Of a stretch of DNA of 64,000 nt, positions 1-9,939 are shown piece by piece. This stretch comes from Deinococcus radiotolerans (lineage in GTDB: Bacteria; Deinococcota; Deinococci; Deinococcales; Deinococcaceae). The notes beneath the pieces are model-generated. The model was not told the origin of the DNA and did not search any database. It saw only the letters and a list, made by a program, of their open reading frames with translations. Numbering within the stretch: the first letter of the stretch is position 1; each line of letters begins with the position of its first letter. The translations under genes and the position numbers were made by a program. The DNA is taken from positions 1 to 64,000 of the forward strand of contig NZ_BMPE01000016.1 in NCBI RefSeq assembly GCF_014647435.1, given 5' to 3'.

Positions 1-591
1 GGTCTACACTCACCTCATCGGCGAACGCTCGTAACGCCGCTTGAAGTCAAAACTGGAGCACTACCGGACCGCCGCTTCCACGAGTACAGCCCGGTCGAGA
101 ACACCGACTACCCGCAGGGCGGCGGGGGCGGCGCGGACGCCTACGTGGCGTTCCTGGCTGGCACGGTGAAACCTGCTGTGGACGCCGCGTTCCTCACGCG
201 GCCCAGCGCGGACGACACGGTCTTGATCGGCTCCAGCATGGGCGGTGTGATCAGCCTGCACGCCTGGCTGACCCGGCCCGACGTGTTCGGGCACGCCGGC
301 ATCATGAGCCCCGCCTTCTGGACGAACGGTGGGTTCTCGCTGCGGCAGGCGCAGGAGGCACACCTTCCAGCCGGGCGCGTGTGGGTGGACATCGGCGGGC
401 GGGAAAGCCCGGAATTCCCCGACCGGATGCGTGCCTACTGGGACGAGGCCCACGCCTTCGCGGACACCCTGAGTGCCCGGGGCCTGGGCGAGAGGCTGCG
501 CTTCCAGGCCGACCCGGCCGCCCCGCACCACGAGAGCGCCTGGGCGGCCCGGCTGCCCGCCGCGCTGCGCTTCCTGCTGACCGGCCTGTAG
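1..591 (+). CDS. Alpha/beta-hydrolase esterase (esterase D / enterochelin-esterase-like), 5' part missing
   Basis: This is the C-terminal part of a serine esterase of the esterase D / enterochelin esterase family. The frame is open from base 1 to the stop at 589-591. Recognisable family sequence begins near base 62 (REF-like HEYSPVENTDYP), followed by the nucleophile elbow GSSMGG with the catalytic Ser at about bases 232-234, and the catalytic His in PHHES near the end. The first 60 bases translate into sequence that does not look like the family and are clearly less GC-rich than the rest, so the gene may be interrupted there instead of simply running off the window. Substrate unknown. No start codon can be assigned; the first in-frame ATG-type start (GTG at 145) lies inside the conserved fold. 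Confidence 0.75.
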   Translation, partial: GLHSPHRRTLVTPLEVKTGALPDRRFHEYSPVENTDYPQGGGGGADAYVAFLAGTVKPAVDAAFLTRPSADDTVLIGSSMGGVISLHAWLTRPDVFGHAGIMSPAFWTNGGFSLRQAQEAHLPAGRVWVDIGGRESPEFPDRMRAYWDEAHAFADTLSARGLGERLRFQADPAAPHHESAWAARLPAALRFLLTGL

Positions 592-602
592 GTCCGCATG
601 AC

Positions 603-632
603 TTGCCCCGACTGCCCCTGATCTGGTACCCT
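603..632 (+). promoter_or_regulatory. Candidate promoter of rplM-rpsI
   Basis: TTGCCC at 603-608 and TACCCT at 627-632 are separated by 18 bp. Transcription would start near 640 and leave an approximately 118-nt untranslated leader before rplM. Inferred from sequence only. Confidence 0.5.
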
Positions 633-639
633 TGCCTTT

Positions 640-757
640 AGTGTCTCGCGCTTGGTAGGGCCGAGATGACCGGGAGGCACCCGGACACGCCAGCAGCCCT
701 CTCCCCCGTCGGCCTGGACCGTGTCGCAGCCAAATCCCCTAACTTCGGAGTTTCACG
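640..757 (+). promoter_or_regulatory. Leader of the L13-S9 operon
   Basis: About 118 nt without a gene precede rplM. It contains GGGAGG near 670 and CCTCTCC near 698 which can pair, and a Shine-Dalgarno GGAG at 747-750. L13 operons in several bacterial groups carry autoregulatory leaders; whether this is one cannot be decided by eye. Confidence 0.35.
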
Positions 758-1584
<827 letters not shown>

Positions 1585-1592
1585 TCCACGCG

Positions 1593-1631
1593 AAAAAAGC
1601 TCCCCGCACCTTCGGATGCGGGGGCTTTTTT
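1593..1631 (+). terminator. Intrinsic terminator of rplM-rpsI
   Basis: AAAAAAGCTCCCCGCA, a short loop containing TTCGGA, then TGCGGGGGCTTTTTT. The stem is GC-rich with A and T tracts on its two sides, so it may work in both directions between the convergent rpsI and trpD. Confidence 0.93.
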
Positions 1632-1679
1632 GTTGATGGTTGATAGAGGATGGATTGCTCTCCTCTATCAACCATCAAC
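1632..1679. repeat. 19-bp perfect inverted repeat of low GC content
   Basis: Arms 1632-1650 (GTTGATGGTTGATAGAGGA) and 1661-1679 are exact reverse complements around a 10-nt loop. It abuts the rpsI terminator and ends 10 bp before the trpD stop codon. It is much less GC-rich than its surroundings. It may be a second bidirectional terminator or a REP-like intergenic repeat. Confidence 0.85.
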
Positions 1680-1688
1680 TGTCTTCCA

Positions 1689-2690
1689 TCAACGCCGCGT
1701 GTGCGCGGCGTAGCGTTGCAGGATGTCCCAGCCCTGCCCGCCGTGCATGACGCTGCGGGCCTGTTCGACGCCCTCGCGGATGCTCGCGGCGCGGCCCGCA
1801 GTGCGCAGGGCCGCCCCGGCGTTCAGGGCCACGATGTCCCGCTGGGCCGGGGTGCCACCGCCGGTGAGGAGCGCGCGGGTGATCTCGGCGTTCTCGGCGG
1901 GGCTGCCGCCCACGATCGCCTCGCGCGGGTGGACGCTCACGCCGGCTTCCTCGGGGTGAATGGTGCGGTCGATGATCTCACCGTCGCGCAGGCCGGAGAC
2001 GGTGTTCACGCCGCTGACGGTGAACTCGTCCAGGCCGCTGCCGTTCACGACGGTCGCGCCGCGCGCGCCCAGCAGGCGCAGCACCTCCGCCAGGGTGCGG
2101 GTCAGTTCCGGTTTGAACACGCCCACGACGAGGTGCGTGGCGCCCGCCGGGTTGCTGAGCGGCCCCAGGATGTTGAACACGGTGCGGGCCGCCAGTTCCG
2201 AGCGGACGGGCGCGGCGTGCCGCAGCGCCGGGTGGTAGTTGCGGGCGAACATGAACCCGATGCCCAGGGTGTTCACGGCGTCCGCGACGACGTCCGGCGT
2301 GGCGTCCAGATTCACGCCCAGGGCTTCGAGCACGTCGGCGCTCCCGGCGCGGCTGCTCGCGGCGCGGTTGCCGTGCTTCGCGACCGGCACGCCCGCACCG
2401 GCCACCACGAACGCCGTCGTGGTGCTGATATTGAAGGTGTGCGCGCCGTCCCCACCGGTGCCCACCACGTCCAGCAGGACCTCGCGCGGCTGCACGTTCA
2501 CGCGCACCGCGTGCTCGCGCATGGCCTGCGCGAAGCCCGCGATCTCCTCGGGCGTCTCGCCGCGCACCCGCAGGGCCGCCAGCGCCGCCGCGAGCCGCAC
2601 GCCGCTCAGTTCGCCCTCCATGACCTCGCGCATGAAGGTCGCCGCCTCCGCCTGCGACAGCCGCTCCCCGTTCATCAACCTCGCGTGCAT
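1689..2690 (-). CDS. trpD: Anthranilate phosphoribosyltransferase
   Basis: Transfers the phosphoribosyl group of PRPP to anthranilate, the second step of tryptophan synthesis from chorismate. 333 residues, normal for the family. Visible motifs are the PRPP-binding GTGGDG (about residues 77-82), NISTT just after it, KHGNR near residue 103 and the SGLDEFT region (about 217-223). Start ATG at 2690 overlaps the trpG stop in TGATG, so it is translationally coupled to trpG. Last gene of a minus-strand trpE-trpG-trpD operon under the trp attenuator. Confidence 0.97.
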   Translation of the reverse strand: MHARLMNGERLSQAEAATFMREVMEGELSGVRLAAALAALRVRGETPEEIAGFAQAMREHAVRVNVQPREVLLDVVGTGGDGAHTFNISTTTAFVVAGAGVPVAKHGNRAASSRAGSADVLEALGVNLDATPDVVADAVNTLGIGFMFARNYHPALRHAAPVRSELAARTVFNILGPLSNPAGATHLVVGVFKPELTRTLAEVLRLLGARGATVVNGSGLDEFTVSGVNTVSGLRDGEIIDRTIHPEEAGVSVHPREAIVGGSPAENAEITRALLTGGGTPAQRDIVALNAGAALRTAGRAASIREGVEQARSVMHGGQGWDILQRYAAHTRR

Positions 2691-3316
2691 CACTTCGTTG
2701 CCTCCTGCCGCGCGCGGAATGCCTGCACCTCGGCCAGGAAGTTCCGCAGCATCTCCAGTCCGTCCTCCGTGGCAATGCTCTCCGGGTGGAACTGCACCCC
2801 GAACACCGGGAACTCCCGGTGGCGCAGCGCCATCACGACCTCCTCGCCCGGATCGGTCGTCCACGCGGTCGCCACCAACTCCGGCGGCAGGTCCCGCACC
2901 ACCAGCGAGTGGTACCGCGTGACCGTCACGCCGTCCCGCAGGCCCGCGAACAGGCCCGAGCCGTCGTGCCGCACCGGGCTGGTCTTGCCGTGCACCGGCA
3001 GGAGCGCGCGGCCCACCTGCGCTCCGAACGCCTCCCCGATGCTCTGGTGACCCAGGCACACGCCCAGCACCGGCACGCTGGACCCCAGCGCGCGGATCAC
3101 AGCGACACTCTGCCCCGCCTCGGTGGGCGTACACGGCCCCGGCGACACCACGATCGCGTCTGGATTCAGGGCCCGCACGTCATCCAGCGTGAACGCGTCG
3201 TTGCGCCACACCGTCAGTTCCGCGCCCAGTGCCCCGAAGTACTGCACCAGATTGAACGTGAACGAATCGTAGTTGTCGATCAGCAGGAGGCGGAGGGGGG
3301 CGGTGGCCTGGGTCAT
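2690..3316 (-). CDS. trpG: Anthranilate synthase component II (glutamine amidotransferase)
   Basis: Supplies ammonia from glutamine to TrpE for anthranilate synthesis. 208 residues. Class I amidotransferase motifs: LLIDNYDSFTFNLVQY at the start, nucleophile Cys in LGVCLGHQ (about residue 80) and the His-Glu pair in FHPES (about 172-174). The start at 3316 is preferred over an upstream ATG at 3370 because AGGAG lies 8 nt before it and the resulting N-terminus (MTQATAPLRLLLIDNYDSF) fits the family. 50 bp separate it from trpE. Confidence 0.96.
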   Translation of the reverse strand: MTQATAPLRLLLIDNYDSFTFNLVQYFGALGAELTVWRNDAFTLDDVRALNPDAIVVSPGPCTPTEAGQSVAVIRALGSSVPVLGVCLGHQSIGEAFGAQVGRALLPVHGKTSPVRHDGSGLFAGLRDGVTVTRYHSLVVRDLPPELVATAWTTDPGEEVVMALRHREFPVFGVQFHPESIATEDGLEMLRNFLAEVQAFRARQEATK

Positions 3317-3366
3317 CGGTGAATCTCCTGGGGGGGTGACGGTCGGTCCGGGCGGCGTGACGGCCA

Positions 3367-4791
<1,425 letters not shown>

Positions 4792-4817
4792 GGGTCTCCT
4801 GAGGGTGAAGGGGGAAC

Positions 4818-4852
4818 AAAAAAACGCCCGGGTGGGAATTCCACCTGGGCGC
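4818..4852 (-). terminator. trp attenuator terminator (regions 3:4)
   Basis: On the minus strand CGCCCAGGTGG, a short loop, CCACCCGGGCG and seven T residues form an intrinsic terminator 26 nt before the trpE start. There is one A-C mismatch in the stem. Its 5' arm (GCCCAGG, 4850-4844) is also complementary to CCTGGG at 4893-4888 inside the leader peptide, so an alternative antiterminator pairing exists. Confidence 0.92.
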
Positions 4853-4882
4853 GTCTGTGCAGTGTCGGGGCGACAAGCGTGA

Positions 4883-4930
4883 TCAGACCCAGGCGAGACT
4901 GGGCCACCACCACGCACTGTACACGGTCAT
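4883..4930 (-). CDS. trpL: trp operon leader peptide, 15 aa
   Basis: Encodes MTVYSAWWWPSLAWV, with Trp codons at positions 7, 8, 9 and 14. This is the hallmark of ribosome-mediated attenuation: stalling at scarce Trp-tRNA exposes region 2 (4893-4888) to pair with region 3, preventing the terminator at 4818-4852. CCCAG and CTGGG within the reading frame can form the region 1:2 hairpin. A minus-strand -10 box TATGCT (4943-4938) ends 7 nt before the ATG and no Shine-Dalgarno is present, so the leader mRNA probably starts at the ATG itself. Confidence 0.92.
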   Translation of the reverse strand: MTVYSAWWWPSLAWV

Positions 4931-4937
4931 GCGTGGC

Positions 4938-4943
4938 AGCATA
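4938..4943 (-). promoter_or_regulatory. -10 box of the trp operon
   Basis: TATGCT read on the minus strand, 7 nt before the leader-peptide ATG, the spacing seen for leaderless genes throughout this window. No convincing -35 hexamer is visible. Confidence 0.65.
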
Positions 4944-5002
4944 GCGCGCGTCCCGCAGGGACAGGGGGCGTGTGTAGACAGGTCACCGCTCAGCTGGACG
5001 GG

Positions 5003-5287
5003 TCACCCGGGCGTGACGGTCACCGGCACCGTCTGCCCCTCCTCCAGCGCTTCGGCGCGGCGCACCGCGACCTTCACCGGCAGCAGGTACCCGCCATCCT
5101 TCGGGAAGATCGAGGTGCGAAACCGGGTCTCCCCCACCACCGCCTCGCAGGGAATCATGCCCCACCCGTACGTCACGAAGCGCGCCGCGTCCTTCAGGTC
5201 AGGGACCAGTTCCTCCGGTACCCGCAGGAAGTAATGCGGGGCGGGGCCACGCCAGTGGAACAGCTCAGCCGTGAAAGTCAGGGGCAT
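5003..5287 (-). CDS. DUF1905 domain protein
   Basis: 94 residues. Features of the DUF1905 family are FHWRGPAPHYFLRVPEEL at the N-terminus, a central GWGMIPCEAVVGETRFRTSIFPKDGGYLLPVK, and the VRRAEALEEGQTVPVTV tail. These small beta-barrel proteins have no established biochemical role known to me. A -10 box TACGCT (5299-5294) sits 6 nt before the ATG, so it is probably a leaderless, single-gene transcript. Confidence 0.85.
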   Translation of the reverse strand: MPLTFTAELFHWRGPAPHYFLRVPEELVPDLKDAARFVTYGWGMIPCEAVVGETRFRTSIFPKDGGYLLPVKVAVRRAEALEEGQTVPVTVTPG

Positions 5288-5311
5288 ACGGGCAGCGTAG
5301 CGGCTGGCGGG

Positions 5312-6985
5312 TCAGGGCGTATCGTTCAGGATGAACAGACTCCGGCCGATGATCTGGCCGTCCTTTCGGATGGTCAGATTCAGAGGCTGCCAGTCGGGGG
5401 ACAGGGTCGCGTCGGCGTGGAAGGTCAGGGTGGTCTGCAGGGCCTGTGCCCCGAGGTTCTGTGTGGTCAGGCTGGGCAGGGTCAGCGTGGACGGACTGAC
5501 CGTCACGCCCGGCACGTCCACTCCCAGCGTGATCGGGCCGCTGATCCCCCCGCCCTGGCGCAGGTCGAATGGGACGGTGGCGGATTGCCCCGGGGGGAGG
5601 TGGATGCTGCTGCCCTCCTGCGGCGCGGCCACGCTCACCCGGGGGCTGCCGAGCTGGAAGGTCAGGCGTGACCAGATGCCAGTCGGGATGGACGTGCGCT
5701 GGATGATGTAGCCCGTATCCGTGCTGCGGCCCTGCTGCTGGATGAGATTCCAGCCGCGTTTTAGGTCCAGCTGGTCCTGGTACGTGATCGTGCCGCCAGC
5801 TGCTAGGTCGTCACAGCGGCCCTGCACGCGGATGTCCCGGTCAACGTACAGGCGAGTCAGGCCGGCCGGGGTCAGGCTGGTAGTGAGGGCCCGGCCCAGC
5901 GGGTCGCCCTGCGTGCCGATCACCTGCAGGTTCGCCTGGACGGCCAGCGCGTCCGGCTGCGAACGGTCCCCGACGAAGTCCGAGCATTCGAACAGGCTGC
6001 TGAGCGCCCCGGCGGGCGGGGTGCTCAGCGTGAAAGCCACCTGCCCATCTGCCGCGAGGGGAACGTTCTGCGCGGTGACCCATTCGATGCGGTCGTAATC
6101 CAGGTACTGCTCCTCGACCCGTGCGCCCTGACCCAGCAGGGGGTGATGCAGGGTTCCGACCACCCGCGCCGGGTCGGTGGGGCCGCCCACCTCGCTGCCC
6201 GTTCGGTCCTGCGCGGACGTGAACAGCAGGCTGAAGCTGAACACCTGCGTCTCGGGGTGCTGGCGGTCCACCGGGAAGTCCACGGCGAAGGTCACGGGCA
6301 CGCTGGCGCCTGGGGCTAGGGTGCCGGGCACCAGCCAGCCGCCACTCTGCGGGGTGACGCTCAGGCCGGCGGGTGGGGTGACCTGCAAGCCGCGCAGGTC
6401 GAGGTCCGTCAGGAAGGGCGTGCCCTGCGGGTGCGGGCGAGTCACGCCGGTCTGGAGGTCGAGGTCCTGCGCGCGGGTGACGCGCAGGTTCGGGGCCTGC
6501 GTGGCGGCGTCCTGCCCGCCGTACAGCCGGACGCTGCGAAACGGCGTGCCAGCCAGGGTGGGCGCGGTGGCGTTGTTGCTCGGGTCGCCGTCCGTGTCGG
6601 TCAGGGCGACGGGCAGCAGGACCAGGTTCGTGATGGGTTCACCCGTGGGGTTCGTGACCATGAAGGTGGTGTTCACGTGCCGGATGTCCTGCGCGCCGCG
6701 CCGGCTGACGAACGTGACACTGCTGACCGATTGTGCGCCCAGTTGCACGTCACCGGGCGTGGTTTCCAGCGCCTGTGAGGAGAGACCGGGGGTCCCTGCG
6801 GGGAGGGTATGCAGGCTCGCCTGAGCCACCTGGGCGCCGCTGACCTGAAGATCCAGGGCGTACACGGGGCCCCTGGAGGCCTCGGGGGTGGGCGGCGCAT
6901 GTGGCGCCGGGGAGCAGGCGAGCAGCAGGGTGAGCGGCAGCGCGGTACTCAGGCGGCGCAGGGTGATCCTGGCGGGGACGGACAT
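5312..6985 (-). CDS. Large secreted lipoprotein, beta-rich, unknown function
   Basis: 557 residues. The N-terminus has a positively charged start, a hydrophobic stretch and a lipobox LLLACS (Cys at residue 24), followed by a Pro-rich linker, so it is predicted to be lipidated and surface-anchored. The remainder is rich in Thr, Pro and Gly with phrases typical of beta-sandwich repeats, for example FMVTNPTGEPITNLVLLPV and LAPGASVPVTFAVDF, and a C-terminal segment with VTVSPSTLTLPS. No enzyme motif was recognised. TACGCT lies 6 nt before the start codon. Probably an envelope or adhesion protein. Confidence 0.82.
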   Translation of the reverse strand: MSVPARITLRRLSTALPLTLLLACSPAPHAPPTPEASRGPVYALDLQVSGAQVAQASLHTLPAGTPGLSSQALETTPGDVQLGAQSVSSVTFVSRRGAQDIRHVNTTFMVTNPTGEPITNLVLLPVALTDTDGDPSNNATAPTLAGTPFRSVRLYGGQDAATQAPNLRVTRAQDLDLQTGVTRPHPQGTPFLTDLDLRGLQVTPPAGLSVTPQSGGWLVPGTLAPGASVPVTFAVDFPVDRQHPETQVFSFSLLFTSAQDRTGSEVGGPTDPARVVGTLHHPLLGQGARVEEQYLDYDRIEWVTAQNVPLAADGQVAFTLSTPPAGALSSLFECSDFVGDRSQPDALAVQANLQVIGTQGDPLGRALTTSLTPAGLTRLYVDRDIRVQGRCDDLAAGGTITYQDQLDLKRGWNLIQQQGRSTDTGYIIQRTSIPTGIWSRLTFQLGSPRVSVAAPQEGSSIHLPPGQSATVPFDLRQGGGISGPITLGVDVPGVTVSPSTLTLPSLTTQNLGAQALQTTLTFHADATLSPDWQPLNLTIRKDGQIIGRSLFILNDTP

Positions 6986-7100
6986 AGAGGCAGCGTATCC
7001 TCCAGCGCTGCCCAGCCCTGCCGCAGATGCCTCAAACCCCCCGTCGGGCGCCCCTGAACCTGCCCGCCTGATGGGGGCGGCGCGCCCTGATGGTGCGCGG

Positions 7101-7643
7101 TCAGCCTGTCTCCTCGACGCGTTCGCGGACGTTCTGGATGAGCGCCTCGTCGTACAGGCCCGCGTAGTGGTCGCCGAGGTTCACCAGGAACTGCATCTCC
7201 TCCTTGGTGGTGCGGGCGCTCAGGCGTGTCTCGAAACTCAGGAGGAGCGCCCCGTACGCGAGTGAGGCGGCGCCCGCGATGGCCAGCAGGACCGGGAGGG
7301 GCCCCGCCTGCTGGGCGAGCAGGGCGCTGCCGCCAATCAGGATGCTGGTCAGGACGAGCAGGGCCACCGCGAGGTACAGGGCGGTCATGGCCTGCACGAT
7401 GATGCGGCTGCGCCGCGCCAGACGCGGGAGTTGCTTGACGATCATGCGTTTCTCGTCGCGGGCGAGCGGTTCGGCGCGGCCGTCCTCGGTCACGAGCACC
7501 TTGAAGCGGGCCGTGAGCTGCCGCACGCGGTCCGTGACGCGGCCCAGGCGGCTGCTGGTGCTCATGAGCAGGGTGCCGGCGCCGCTGATCAGTACGGCCG
7601 GGGTGATCATGGCGGTCAGGACCTGCAAGTTCGCGTCGGCCAT
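7101..7643 (-). CDS. DUF2721 family membrane protein
   Basis: 180 residues with one hydrophobic segment near residues 9-27 and two in the middle (about 84-105 and 113-136). The N-terminal LTAMITPAVLISGAGTLLMSTSSRLGRVTDRVR and the polar RFKVLVTEDG region match the DUF2721 family of small integral membrane proteins with no assigned role. TAGCTT ends 6 nt before the ATG at 7643. An ATG five bases upstream is in another frame. Confidence 0.8.
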   Translation of the reverse strand: MADANLQVLTAMITPAVLISGAGTLLMSTSSRLGRVTDRVRQLTARFKVLVTEDGRAEPLARDEKRMIVKQLPRLARRSRIIVQAMTALYLAVALLVLTSILIGGSALLAQQAGPLPVLLAIAGAASLAYGALLLSFETRLSARTTKEEMQFLVNLGDHYAGLYDEALIQNVRERVEETG

Positions 7644-7792
7644 GCCATGAAGCTACGCTAAAAGCTCACCAGGACGCCTTCGATAAATCTGCACATTCCC
7701 TGCGCAGGGCCTGCACGGGGCACCGTCATGCTGCGTGTCAGGAGAAGGGAAGGGGCCGAGCGGGCCGCACCCGGATCACAAGGAGAATCATC

Positions 7793-8197
7793 ATGAAGAA
7801 ACTGCTGCTGACTGTCGCTGCTGCCCTGAGCCTCGCCACCACCGCCACCGCCTTCGCTGCCAGCCCCATGAGCGTGTACGCCACGGACGGGAACGGCGGG
7901 CAGTTCGAGGGCCTGTACACCGAGTCCAACTGGATGGCCATCGAGGTGCCCCTGAACGCCCTGGGCGGCAGCGTGCCCAGCGACCTGAGCCTCGCCGTGA
8001 GCGGCCTGCCGGATGGAACGTACGTGACACTGGAGGGCGTCTCGACCCGCGGGGACAACGCGCTGCTGTACGTGTCGGTCAGCCGTGACAGCACCGATTC
8101 GTTCGTGAACAGCGTCGCGCAGATCAACGTGAATTCCGGCAGCACCACGCTGGCCACCGTGGAAATTCCCGTGTACGGCGCCGCCACCAGCGAGTAA
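7793..8197 (+). CDS. Small secreted protein, unknown function
   Basis: 134 residues with a clear Sec signal peptide (KK then [19 protein letters not shown], probable cleavage after AFA or AFAA). The mature part is a beta-rich domain of about 110 residues without Cys. The start is well supported by AAGGAG 7 nt before the ATG, unlike many neighbours that are leaderless. A hairpin follows the stop. Family not recognised. Confidence 0.8.
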   Translation: MKKLLLTVAAALSLATTATAFAASPMSVYATDGNGGQFEGLYTESNWMAIEVPLNALGGSVPSDLSLAVSGLPDGTYVTLEGVSTRGDNALLYVSVSRDSTDSFVNSVAQINVNSGSTTLATVEIPVYGAATSE

Positions 8198-8212
8198 GCG
8201 CTGCTGGTCTGG

Positions 8213-8244
8213 GGCGTGCCCACCTCTGCGGAGGTGGGCACGCC
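8213..8244 (+). terminator. 14-bp perfect hairpin after the secreted-protein gene
   Basis: GGCGTGCCCACCTC, loop TGCG, and the exact complement. There is no T tract, so it is either a hairpin terminator of the type common in this window or an mRNA 3' stabiliser. Confidence 0.75.
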
Positions 8245-8289
8245 TCTGCCCGTGTGGGTGGGGCACGCGGATGCTCTAGGCTGCTTGGC

Positions 8290-9441
8290 ATGTGGGGATC
8301 TCAGCGGGCGGCGGCGGTGCCGGGAAGCGTGTTCGCGCTGATGGACGCCGCCAAGGGGCGGGCGCGGGCGGCGGGGCTGGACATCATTGACCTGAGTATC
8401 GGGAGCAGTGACCTGCCGCCCCCGGAGCCGGTGCTGGAGGTGCTGCGCGCAGCGACCCGCGATGCGGAGACGTACCGGTACCCGCTGTTCAGTGATACCG
8501 CGCCCCTGCGGGAGGCGGCGGCCGGGTACCTGGCGCGGCGCTTCGGGGTGCAGCTGGACCCGCAGCGGGAGGTTCTGCCGCTGATTGGCGCTCAGGAGGG
8601 GCTGGCGCATCTGCTGCTGGCGGTGACGGACCCGGGGGATACGCTGCTGCTGCCGGATCCATGTTACCCGCCGTACCTGGGCGCGGCAGCGGTAGCGGGC
8701 CTGAAGGTGGTGACCGTGCCCCTGCGCCCGGAGGCGGGGTTCCTGCCGGATCTGGACGCCGTGCCGGAGGGGGTGCGGCCGCGTGTGCTGCTGCTGAACT
8801 ACCCGAATAATCCGACGTCGGCGGTGGCGGACGCGGCGTTCTTCTGGCGGGCGGCGGCGTGGTGCGGCGCGCGGGGCACGCTCCTGGTTCATGATCATCC
8901 GTACGCGGAACTGACGTTCGGGGCGTACCGCGCGCCGAGTGCGCTGGAGGCGGGGGTGGACGGCGTGGTGGAACTGCACTCGCTGAGCAAGACGCACCAC
9001 ATGGGCGGCTTCCGCGTGGGGTTCGCGGCTGGGGACGCCGGGGCGCTGGCGGCGCTCTCGCGGGTGAAGGGTGCCATCGACTTTCACGCCTACCTGGGCA
9101 TTCAGCGGGCGGCGGCGCACGCCCTGTCGCTGCCGGATGAGGTGGGCCGGGTGGGCGCGGCCGTGTTCGAGCAGCGGCGGGACGCGCTGGTCCCGGCGCT
9201 GCGGGCGCTGGGCTGGGAGGTGGCGCTCCCGCAGGCGAGCATGTACGCCTGGGCGCGCGTGCCTGGCGTGACGGACAGCGTGGCGTTCGCGGTGCGCGCC
9301 GCGGAGACGACGGGCGTGGCGGTCAGTCCCGGCGCGGCGTTCGGGGCGGGCGGGGAGGGGTTCGTGCGCTTTGCGCTGGTGCAGCCGCCTGAGGTGCTCC
9401 GGGGAGCCGCGCGGCAGCTGGGCACCGTCCCGACCGCCTGA
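8290..9441 (+). CDS. PLP-dependent class I/II aminotransferase
   Basis: 383 residues, fold-type I aminotransferase. Motifs include [13 protein letters not shown] at the N-terminus, [25 protein letters not shown] and the PLP-lysine motif [17 protein letters not shown]. The pattern resembles LL-diaminopimelate or N-succinyl-diaminopimelate aminotransferase-type enzymes, but substrate cannot be fixed by eye. The ATG at 8290 is chosen over an ATG at 8254 because TAGGCT (8277-8282) lies 7 nt before it and conserved sequence starts soon after. Confidence 0.88.
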   Translation: MWGSQRAAAVPGSVFALMDAAKGRARAAGLDIIDLSIGSSDLPPPEPVLEVLRAATRDAETYRYPLFSDTAPLREAAAGYLARRFGVQLDPQREVLPLIGAQEGLAHLLLAVTDPGDTLLLPDPCYPPYLGAAAVAGLKVVTVPLRPEAGFLPDLDAVPEGVRPRVLLLNYPNNPTSAVADAAFFWRAAAWCGARGTLLVHDHPYAELTFGAYRAPSALEAGVDGVVELHSLSKTHHMGGFRVGFAAGDAGALAALSRVKGAIDFHAYLGIQRAAAHALSLPDEVGRVGAAVFEQRRDALVPALRALGWEVALPQASMYAWARVPGVTDSVAFAVRAAETTGVAVSPGAAFGAGGEGFVRFALVQPPEVLRGAARQLGTVPTA

Positions 9442-9443
9442 AG

Positions 9444-9488
9444 GCAGGAGGCGGGGCGCGAGGTCACCGCTCGCGCCCCGCCTCCTGC
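9444..9488. terminator. 19-bp perfect hairpin between convergent genes
   Basis: Arms 9444-9462 and 9470-9488 are exact complements around GTCACCG. It lies between the convergent aminotransferase and the 102-aa gene and probably terminates both. No T tract. Confidence 0.8.
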
Positions 9489-9495
9489 GGCGCCT

Positions 9496-9804
9496 TTACT
9501 TGTCGAACTTGTCGTAACCGGCGGCGCTGCGGCGCTGGGCGCCACGGGCGTAGTCCATCTGCATCTCGACGGTCTCGTGCTTCCCTTCGGTGAAGGTGCT
9601 GTCGTGAATCCAGTAGTTCAGCCGGTCATCCCCGAGCTGCACCCAGAGTTTGTGCTGATCTTCGGGATCACGCCAGAAGACCACGTGCTCGAAGGCGTTG
9701 TGCTGCGCCCAGGTCTGGATGTCCGACAGGACGCGCGCGGCCTTGGGGTGGGTCATCTGGAATTCCTGACCGTCGGTTTCATTGCGGAACTTGATCTCGA
9801 CCAT
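9496..9804 (-). CDS. Conserved-looking hypothetical protein, 102 aa
   Basis: Begins MVEIKFRNETDGQEFQMTHPKAARVLSDIQTW and continues with FWRDPEDQHKLWVQLGDDRLNYWIHDSTFTEG. Soluble, no signal peptide or membrane segment. No family recognised. The start at 9804 is chosen because TACGCT lies 9 nt upstream and the sequence beyond it is low-complexity. The C-terminus is basic (ARGAQRRSAAGYDKFDK). Confidence 0.78.
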   Translation of the reverse strand: MVEIKFRNETDGQEFQMTHPKAARVLSDIQTWAQHNAFEHVVFWRDPEDQHKLWVQLGDDRLNYWIHDSTFTEGKHETVEMQMDYARGAQRRSAAGYDKFDK

Positions 9805-9939
9805 GGTGGGTTCAGCGTAACAGACCGCCCGTGAACTGCGTGCAGACTTCGCCGAACGGTTCTTCATGTGTGCAGCAGGGCGTGGAAGCGGTACCGCCGC
9901 TGCTGCCTGCACCGGCCGGGCGCGCTAGGGTGGGCGGTG

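Noticed and set aside
1650..3050. Long plus-strand frame opposite trpD and trpG
   Set aside because: Antisense shadow; the minus strand encodes complete Trp enzymes with catalytic motifs and overlapping stop/start codons.
7644..7648. Alternative ATG at 7648 before the DUF2721 gene
   Set aside because: It is out of frame with the conserved protein.
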